Assembly: GCF_014898815.1 (NCBI RefSeq)
Contig: NW_026515440.1
Coordinates: 1-64,000, forward strand
Source: Panonychus citri
Lineage: Eukaryota > Arthropoda > Arachnida > Trombidiformes > Tetranychidae
Direction of reading: 5' to 3'
DNA: 64,000 bases
Shown: one piece after another, positions 55,426-64,000 of the stretch
Layout of the letters: every line of letters begins with the position of its first letter
Numbering within the stretch: the stretch's first letter is position 1
Program-made: the position numbers and the translations under genes
The notes under the pieces: generated by a model
What the model saw: only the letters and a program-made list of their open reading frames with translations
The model's database searches: none
Told to the model about the DNA's origin: nothing

Positions 55426-57346
55426 TCAAACTTGTTGATCGTTAGAAAGTTTTGCTTGAGGGCAATGAGTGACATCAAGTTTATCCGGTTCAGTTGATTT
55501 GACTGTCTCCAATTCATTTTCCTTGTTTTCCCCGATATTTACCTTGACCTTAATTGCTGTCGGATCCCAATTTGACTTAGTCCAGTCCAACCAAAGAGAT
55601 ACAATGAAAGGATAGAACATGGTCAAAGCAGCGAAATGATGAACAATTCCAGGGAAATCCTTAATTGTCCAGTTGAAAATAGCTGAATAAACGACTGATG
55701 CGACCATTGGACCGGATGATTCAATACAAGCTAAAAGAGCGTAAACTTGACCAGCTTCCGATTGGTCAATGATTCGGGAAATTATTGATCGAATGGCGAT
55801 TGGTAATAAGCCACCAGAAATTCCAACGATAACTGAGATGAAAAAAGCATGAGACTCAAGGATTCCACCTTTAATTGTTAGGGACAAAATCAACGATATC
55901 GAACCAATAATTGCGAGGGTTGTGTCAGCCAAGTGAAACTTATGAATCAATATAATGGGCAACATGGAATTGATGAGAGTTGGAATCATCATAACTGCTG
56001 AACTAATATAAGAGTAATAAGCAGCATCCCAATGATAAACTTTCTGAGCAAAAGGAAACCCGATTGTCCCTTCACCAATGTGCCCAATTAACATCACGTT
56101 CATGGCCAACATTAGATTCCAAATAATTGCTCGTCCGTTATTTGGTCGCTTTCGGCAGCAAACTTTCATCATGGTGGTGAAAGTTGATGGATTGAAAATA
56201 TCGAACATGATTGGTAAACAACCAGTGGGTTTTTCCATGTTACCATGTTTTTCTTTCACACTGAGTTCTAACGATTTAACCACGTTGTTTTCACCTTTCA
56301 ATGGTTCCAATTCAATTGTCTGTTCTTCATTGATATCGAGATAAATATTATTCTCGTTGTCTTTTATTGGTAGCATCTTTACTACTTCTTTACACTGTTC
56401 GTTGCTATTGTTAATCTTTTGAAACTTATCACCACTGGAATCGAGTTTACTGCTATTAGGATCTTCGAGTGCTTTATCTGCATCATTTAGTAAAAGTAGA
56501 ATCCAAATCATGGCGATTAATTTACAAGCAAACGCGACGATAAACACTGCCAAGTAATTACGATATTGATCAATTATCCAAGGGCGAAGAGTCAAAATCT
56601 TACCACCCAAAGCCGTGGACAAGGTCATTGCTGAGAAAAAAGGTGAGAAACTTTTTAAATCGAATCAGTAAATCATCATATGTAAATTACCCACATGTAA
56701 ACATGAACAATTCAAAAACAGCAAATCTTGCAGCTCGATATTTGGCCGGAGTCCGTCGGGTAATATAAGTGTATGAACCAGTCATGACAATGAAAAAACC
56801 ACCGGTGAAACCGTTAGGAAGTGATACCCAGAGTAGATTGTAAATGTCTAATTGCAGAACGAAAGTAAATTGTGGTCGATTAAATGTTGTCATCATTAAG
56901 TTAAGATAATTACCTAATTCAAAATAAACCACATTGTAGATTGAAATGAGTTCAGTTAAACAGCCACCGAAACATGGGAGGGCCAAAAGGTACTTCAAAT
57001 GAGATGGATAAGTGTCCATCCAATAGCCCATGAAAATGGCCAAGATAATTCCCGGTGGAGTTGCGATTAAGAATTGATAGTTTTTAAATGTTGTCGAAAA
57101 TGTATAAACATCGTTTTTAATTGTCTCATATTGTCCATCTAATTTTTCCAAATTTAAACAAACCGATGGTTCCAATTTAAGTTGATTAATACAATATTTG
57201 TCTTGGATAAACTGACTGGTCGGAATACCTGGTGACATGAAACCAAGGGTGAAAAGAGCAAAATAAATGTCCAACCTGAGGAAAGAAAGAAATTCAATCA
57301 ACTCTGAAAGAGATAATTTTGAAATCTTTTGAAAAATTTTCGACAT
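55426..57346 (-). CDS. SLC46-type major facilitator transporter
   Basis: Exon 1 57346-56695 and exon 2 56630-55426 (64-nt intron, donor GTGGGT, phase 1) give about 618 residues. A donor four bases on (GTAATT) would shift frame. About twelve membrane segments; the TGSYTYITRRTPAKYRAARFA block after the fifth or sixth segment matches the SLC46/proton-coupled folate transporter pattern, as does the late SRIIDQSEAGQVYALLA block. A charged loop of about 100 residues (SSKLDSSGDKF to GNMEKPTG) lies between the halves. Substrate unknown. Its stub paralog is at 49919. Confidence 0.75.
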
Positions 57347-57489
57347 TATCGACTAATTGTAGAGTTAATTTAGTTTTTAATTGTAAACAAATGAAAAAAA
57401 AGTCACATTAACAATGAAGAAGATCAACTAAATCACTTGTTGATTCTGTTTTTGGGAATAACAACATTCTCAATGTTACCAAGTTTTCC

Positions 57490-60400
57490 AAATGTAAGTT
57501 AATATTGTTGTTTTGTCACTTAATCACTGCCAGAAGGTTGATCCTAATCAAATAATCTCAGGGTGATTAAACCACAAGGATATGATTAAATTAAAGGTAA
57601 ATCAAAGATAATCAATGATTGATCATCATGTTTAGTGGCCAGCTAATAATAAGTAAACTGATATCAATGTTTATCGATCAAACTTATTTTCCCCTCTGAT
57701 TGATTTTCACTTTAAAATTGTTAATCTAATTTCTCGAGATTTTTAAAGAAAAAGTAAGTTAATCAACCAGTAGATGGCGACCCATTCGCGTTAATTGTTC
57801 ACCGAGAGAATCAAATGAAATCAAAATGAGAATTTAATTTTCTCTTGTTTCTTTCTCACTTATTTCATTTATCATCGCAATTTTTTGGTACTTGATTGTT
57901 GCTTAATTCTGATGATTAGATGATGATGATTATGAGCGATTTAAAAAAAGATCTGATCAATCAAATGAAGAAAATAAAAAGTTTCCATTTATATTCTTGA
58001 CCCATCAGTTGGATTGATTAACATGAAATCAATTAGAATTAACTAATAATTTTGATTGGAAAATTATTCCAATTGAAAAATAACAATAAATAGATAGAAA
58101 CAATTATGAATTGAGAATAAGAATAAAATTTAAACAGCAATTTAACCTTGATTGTGATTCCCTGCTGATTAACTTTCTAATCTTAATCAACTTACAGTTA
58201 CTTTCACGGTCAATTAACAATCAAAACATCACTCGACCATTTAAACAATTTATTTAAATTGCTAACATGAAAATAAAAGGGTTAATAGAAATAGTTAATT
58301 GTATTGTTAGATGATTAAATTGTTAGTTAAGTTCAATCATAATCATAATCATCATCATCAGATATTAATAATAATAAGATTTACAAACGTTGTTAATAAA
58401 TCACTGAATTTTAATCAAGCTGAATAAGTTTTCAATTTAATATGAAAGAAAAAAGTTTAAACAATTAAACTCAAGGGGAATCACTTTGAAGACAATTAAA
58501 TCTTACAAATTACCTTAATTATTTAAATTAAACACAACTGACTAAACATGATTATCTTAATCAACATTTAAATCTTACAATTATCCTCAATTTTAATTTG
58601 ATTAAGTCCAATAGTTTAACCATACAAATAAATGTATGTGTAAGTCTGTGAGTTGAAAATAACAATTGCCTCCAGGTAAAAGGACAATTAACTAACTACA
58701 ATTAAACGACCTTCTCAAGGTGATAATCAGAAAATTATTATAAAGAAAAAAAAATTATCACCAATAATTTTTTCGCCAAGTGAGACAAGTTTTTTTTTCT
58801 CGCTTAATTGTGATTAAGTTAATTACTGGTTAAGCTCGTTGACTTCAATGATTGTGATTTAGTATTTTAATTGGCCGTAAGCAGAAATTAAATTGACAAG
58901 AAATGTTTCAGTTTTTGTCTCTCTCATCATCATGATAATTATCATGATGATTCAGATAAAATGAAAGTGATAACTCATCATCTTTATTATTGTTGATACC
59001 TGGAAATTCAGGTAGAGAAAAATATTTTCGAACAAATTTATTCGACAATCAGTTAATTATTACGATTTATCTTCAAGGTTTCCACTTGTTTTCTGATCAT
59101 TTTCACCACAATTTTGTCGCTTCTTCATGTTCAATGAAAAGATGACAATTAACTTTGATTAGCTTTCGATCAACTGTTTTGAACGTTAATTGTTTAACGT
59201 TTAATGACAATTAAACTTCACCATTGATTATCTCTAGAAAATTTAATGACACAATCAATTCACCGGTAATCACAGTTAAATTGTTACATAGATTATAATG
59301 GTTGTCGTGATTACCTAAATCTTTGGGAAATTAACTAATTGTTTTCCCAGAACATTTTTCCAACTCAGCCAATGTAATATCATGTTAAGTTAATTGTGTT
59401 TCTAATTGTTGATCTTTTCTCGGGTAACTTTCCAATTGAAGCAAACACCCTTATTGTAATTATCCACTGATTAATTGACTAATTTAATTCATTCATGATC
59501 CGATTCAATGTTTACAATCAATTTGCTTTTTTTTTGTTCAATTTCAAACTGAATGGACAAAACTGTTAACACCCAATGAATAGCTAATTACTAATGATAA
59601 TCAAGATGATGTCCGAGTTAATCAACAATTAACGTTAATTAAACGGTAGTTGAGGTTAATGCCATTGCATTTAATTTAGTATCAGTTTCATCGCAATTAA
59701 ATATTAGATGTGATTAAAACCTGATTGTTGACCTAAGGTTAATTGTGATTAGCGTAAAGGTTTAATAATTTATTTCATACGTTAACTGATCTATTGAATT
59801 AATCATTTTAATTATCATTTTCGGGCAATTAACTTGAGTAAGTGTTAATCATTTACTTAAATCTAATGTTGATTTTTTCACTAAAAGTAACCAAATTGTT
59901 GATTACTGATAAATTTAGTAAATTGTTAACCTAATCAAGTTGATTGACCAATAACGATTAGGTTAAGGTTAATGATCTATTTTTATTAATCAATAGTAAT
60001 CAAAAGTTCAATTGATTAACTGATTCTAACCATAACTCTTATTGCTTCCTGATTATCAAGGAAGTTGATCAACAATCAAAGTTAACAATTAAAAATCTCA
60101 AATCAATCAATTGAAATTGCTAATTAATCAATAATTCCTAGGTTTAATAACCACAATTAGTGGAAAGTTTTTTGTTTGCTAATTTAGACTTGATTGTGAT
60201 TCAGTTGATTGTAATTGTCATCATAATGATCAATTAAACAATTTAATGGTGATGATTATGGTTTTGATTTTATTCAAATCGCAATTAAATTAACTCGCTG
60301 GCAATTGCTAGGCATTTAATTACCTAAATCTAATTACAATTCAATTAATATTCATGCCAATAGTTTAACCTTGATTAACTAGCAATTAGATTCACTGAAT

Positions 60401-61800
60401 TTAACACAATTAAATAGTCAACTTGTTGATAAAATATTTAAATCACCAACAAGAAACATCAACACAAGAAGTACAATTGATTACAATTAAGGCAGTGAAT
60501 TAAGGTAATTAATTAAGGAAACATTGTGAATTTAGTTAACTAATTGTTATTTTGAAAAGTTTTTCGTTTCTTTTTATTTTTGATCACAATTTAAATTGTC
60601 TTAAGTTGACGGGAACATGATTAAGTTAATTAAACTTAAATTTGGTTTGTTTGCAAAAAAAATCACATTTATCACAATTGATTAATTGCTAAATTGTTGA
60701 TAATTAAATAAATAGTTATAAACGGAAGGAAAAAAGTTGTTCCATTTATTGATTAATAATTAAATTAAAAGTTAATAATGATAACTGAATTAAAATTGAT
60801 TGCAATTACATTTTTTGATTTTTTTTTCGATAACAAAAAAAACATATTCTTGTTTTTGAAGTAAATTAAAAAAAGAGATGATTAAAGTTGAACAATTAAG
60901 ATTAAGAATGAAATTTGCTACTCTAATCAAGAGACCAGCCTCTTAATTAACGAGAGACAAAATTTTGGATGACAATCAATTTGATTGTTACAATTGTAAT
61001 GATTAAAACATGAAAGTTAATCCAGATTAATATGATTAGTTTGATATCGTTTTTTTGTTTGTTTTGGTCACTCGACTAAATATTAATGTGTTATTGGGAT
61101 TAGGAGAAACAAAAAAAGTTAGAGGAAAGTTGGACAATCAGAGTTAATTGTTGACAATTAATCTGATCAGAAGGAAGGGGGAAAACCTTAGAAACTCCAT
61201 AGGAAAGGTTAAGGGAAAAAAATTCAACAATTATGAGATAATTACCTCATACAACAAATCAGAAGTTAAGGTAAGAGACATGGTGATGATTAAAAGAGAA
61301 ATTGGGAGAAAAAAAGTTGGAAAAAAGTTCTGATTATAATCATTTCGAATTATTTTTAACCAAATAACTTAAATATCGATAATTAAAGACAATAGTTGGA
61401 TGATTATGATGATGATGATGGTGATGGTGAATAAGATGATGGTAAGCGCAAGGTGGGCATTGGTCTTCCGTCTCGTCCTTAAATCGAGTTACCCAAAGTC
61501 TTGATTGTCCTTTAAATTGTAGCCAATTAGTTTATCCTTAGGTGTTTTCGATATGAAGTCAATCGTGTTTGGTACAATTGATTCCTTGGATTCTAGATGA
61601 TGATGAGCTTAATTTTATATAACATTTTGTTATGATGGTAATGATGATGTCGTTTAATTTGATAACCTTAATCTTAAATTGTTTGTTAATCCCTCGTTAA
61701 ATTTACCGAAAAAACCAATAATAATAATACCAATAGAAACAGAAGAAGAAAAAAAAAACTTGTAACAATTTGAAACGAATCAGAAATTGACTCGAATTTG
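57490..61800. other. AT-rich intergenic interval
   Basis: 4.3 kb dominated by TTAATCAATT-like words. Only one 61-residue Lys-rich frame (61148-61333) exceeds 60 codons, and I do not credit it. No transposon ends or RNA genes seen. Confidence 0.6.
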
Positions 61801-61801
61801 A

Positions 61802-62338
61802 TTGTTTGTCATTCGAATTAAAAATTTGTCATCATTGTTTATTTATTTCTCGAATCAAGGTGAACTTTTCCTCATCTTGTATCGACGTATATTCTCAACC
61901 TCTTCAACGAAAGCGGACAAAAGGAAAAGTGTCACTGATTTTCGGTGTGAAGACGAAAGTGATCGAGGTTCACGATTGATCCAAGGAGATGGAAGTGTCG
62001 AGGGAACAATGAATCGAACTGGTTCATTACCAGGAATCAACGAGGTTTTTCCTGGTTCTAATGAGGCCTCGACTAAACCATCAGAATCAGAGTCACCGAT
62101 CGTCGCTAATCCAATAGATGCTCTAATATCTTCGACTAGTTCATCGTTAAGCCAACCTAATGAAACGAAAACAAAAAGTTGGAGTTTTCCAATAGTTTAT
62201 CAATTAGTTGAATTCAAGACAATTCTTCTTGCTAATTGTTACAATTGGTCGATAATTTACTCACCAGCTATACTCGGTGGTTCGACCCACTTGGGCTTGT
62301 TTTCACAAAGATCGATTTTAGCTGAACATTGGATCTGA
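61802..62338 (+). CDS. Possible exon of an unknown gene
   Basis: An open frame of 178 codons whose middle (DKRKSVTDFRCEDESDRGSR, then Ser/Glu-rich text) looks like real, Ser-rich cytoplasmic protein. The first 25 residues look like intron or UTR, so a splice acceptor near 61858 or 61906 is likely. The end (ILLANCYNWSIIYSPAIL) may be read-through past a donor. No family recognised and no neighbouring exon found. Confidence 0.3.
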   Translation: MFVIRIKNLSSLFIYFSNQGELFLILYRRIFSTSSTKADKRKSVTDFRCEDESDRGSRLIQGDGSVEGTMNRTGSLPGINEVFPGSNEASTKPSESESPIVANPIDALISSTSSSLSQPNETKTKSWSFPIVYQLVEFKTILLANCYNWSIIYSPAILGGSTHLGLFSQRSILAEHWI

Positions 62339-64000
62339 AAGAAGTGAATCAGGTTCTTAAAGTTTGGAATCGATGGTCGATTTGTTGGCATTCGAAGGAT
62401 ATAATTATCACATAGATCGACCAATGAACATAATCGTAAGAAATCACTGTAAGAGAACAAAAAAGGTAACTTTCGAAATTAGAACTTTTATAAAACAATT
62501 TATCGAACTGATCAAGAGTTAACTAATCATCATCAATCATTTACGATTAAAATTTAATGTAACTTGTGGCCTAGAAAAGGGAAATCACTCAATCTAAAGT
62601 AAATTCAATTAGACTTACAAATTAAACTGAAACAATTAACAATACATAGTAATAATCATGTTTAATTAATAGCGATCATGAACATGATTAAATTAATGTT
62701 CACAATTAACAATCAATTATTATTATGATTGATACAAGAAACAAAAAACGATAATCATCCCAATGATTTCCGTGATTCCCGATCTCCATTGTTAATTCAG
62801 TTTCGACCTCAATTTAAATCATTTACCAATAAATGATATTGTGATGATTAGAATGACTTAAAAACACTAATCATTAACTGATTACTTGATTGTCTCTCTC
62901 TCTCTCTCTCTCCCTCTCAACAATCAAATCAATTGTGAAAATAGTTAATAATTTAACATGAAAATTGTAATACTACATAATCATGTTGTGTCCCTTTATT
63001 TTTACGTAAATGTATTGATTGTTTTTACAAATTGCTCACTGATTGTTATTTAGCCAAATAAATTAACTGATTAAATCAACGGTTAGCAACAGTATCATTA
63101 AATTGTAATTGCAATCAATTACTTAACCAGTTTTATATTTGATTATCAAGTCAAAGGAGTTTGATTTTAAATCAACAACACACAAAAAAACTGTTTTTTT
63201 TCAGGGCACTAAACACTAATCAGCATCAGAATCATAATTATCATAATCATGATTATAATTGAGATTAGTATCTATTTTAGCATAGCTGATAATAACATGA
63301 TTAACACAATAATTAATTGTTTGATTAACTGGTCAGGTAAAAATGGACACACACTATTGAACCCTTTTACTAAATTGTAACCCATTGATAAGGTTCAAGT
63401 TGTTTTTTTTTACCTCACTCATTGATCAAGTTTAATTTTCATTCATGATTTAATTTAATTACAAGATTACAATTTAAATTGTAAGATACATAATCAATAT
63501 GAACCGTTTGTTTTTTCATCTTGAAAAAGGTCACAATTAAAGTGTTTAAAGCAAAGAAAAAGTTAATTGTTTCAATGGCCTGAAAATTGAAACAATTTAG
63601 ATTAATTTGATTCTTCAGTGTTGTGATTTTGTTTCATTATTAATACTATTTGTTAATTAACTGGAAGCAACAATTAATGAGATTTAAATTGTTACAATTG
63701 AAACAAAATTTTTACTACTACTAAATTGATTATTTGTCATTGATTAAACTTTGAATAATTGTGCAACAATTTAAACTAATTATTATCATTGGAATTGTGA
63801 TTACCTTTCAATAATTATAATTAACTTCCTATTTAATGACAAATTATTAAATAATCAGTTAATCATTTCCTGTTTCCAATCTTATATATGATTAATAAAT
63901 TGTATAATCAATTCATTGTCAAGGTTGGATCATAAAGAAATAAATTAACAGACAGATTTACAATTAATATCAATGAAAAAAAGCTTAATGATTAACTGAT
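62339..64000. other. AT-rich interval to window end
   Basis: No gene recognised. A CT microsatellite lies near 62893-62920. Otherwise the same word composition as 57490-61800. Confidence 0.55.

Noticed and set aside
55426..57346. First thought: organic anion transporter (SLCO)
   Set aside because: No Kazal-like loop or SLCO signature; the R-T-P-A-K-Y-R block and late SR-I-I-D-Q-S-E-A-G-Q block fit SLC46/PCFT better.

Overview
The window is AT-rich eukaryotic DNA with short spliceosomal introns (about 60-110 nt), an invertebrate gustatory-receptor cluster, and host genes in arthropod-like form. I infer an arthropod, probably a mite (Acari, perhaps spider-mite-like); the species cannot be proven from sequence alone.

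Region 1 (1-17.6 kb) is a transposon graveyard. It holds broken copies of a zinc-finger/AT-hook gene, a mariner relic, and several fold-back elements. It also holds a 3.3-kb element (4788-8053) with AGTAGT-type terminal inverted repeats and a perfect 6-bp target duplication, the signature of a Polinton/Maverick. That small element carries a recognisable but broken TATA-binding-protein (TBP) gene and a PC4-like gene. Also here are an intact four-exon gustatory receptor (GR) gene, a broken GR, and dispersed PARP1 and RAD54 fragments.

Region 2 (17.6-39.3 kb) is a Russian doll. A GR pseudogene on the minus strand is split by a 19.8-kb Polinton (18914-38726; 6-bp duplication CAGAAT), a TA-flanked fold-back element and an 8-bp-duplication hAT-type MITE. 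The Polinton keeps a packaging ATPase, a protease without its catalytic cysteine, and a truncated dUTPase. Inside it sit a very young 9.2-kb envelope-bearing Gypsy-type retroelement (21042-30224; the two 266-bp LTRs look identical) and a mariner that itself contains a second IS630/Tc1-type element. The retroelement has one 2057-codon Gag-Pol-Env frame, an extra ORF combining two zinc knuckles with a DEDDh exonuclease, and a leader holding an array of covarying hairpins with the loop AGTGAA.

Region 3 (39.3-43.4 kb) is a second copy of the GR1 block, with an intact GR gene, a fold-back element absent from the first copy, and another RAD54 pseudogene.

Region 4 (43.5-57.5 kb) is ordinary gene space: a charged nuclear-type protein, a TRAF-like RING/zf-TRAF gene with a TMEM121 gene nested antisense in its first intron, a PARP1 pseudogene, WDR33 and an SLC46-type transporter. 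A duplication spanning the TRAF 3' end and the SLC46 gene has decayed reciprocally, so each copy keeps one gene. The last 6.5 kb is AT-rich with little coding evidence.
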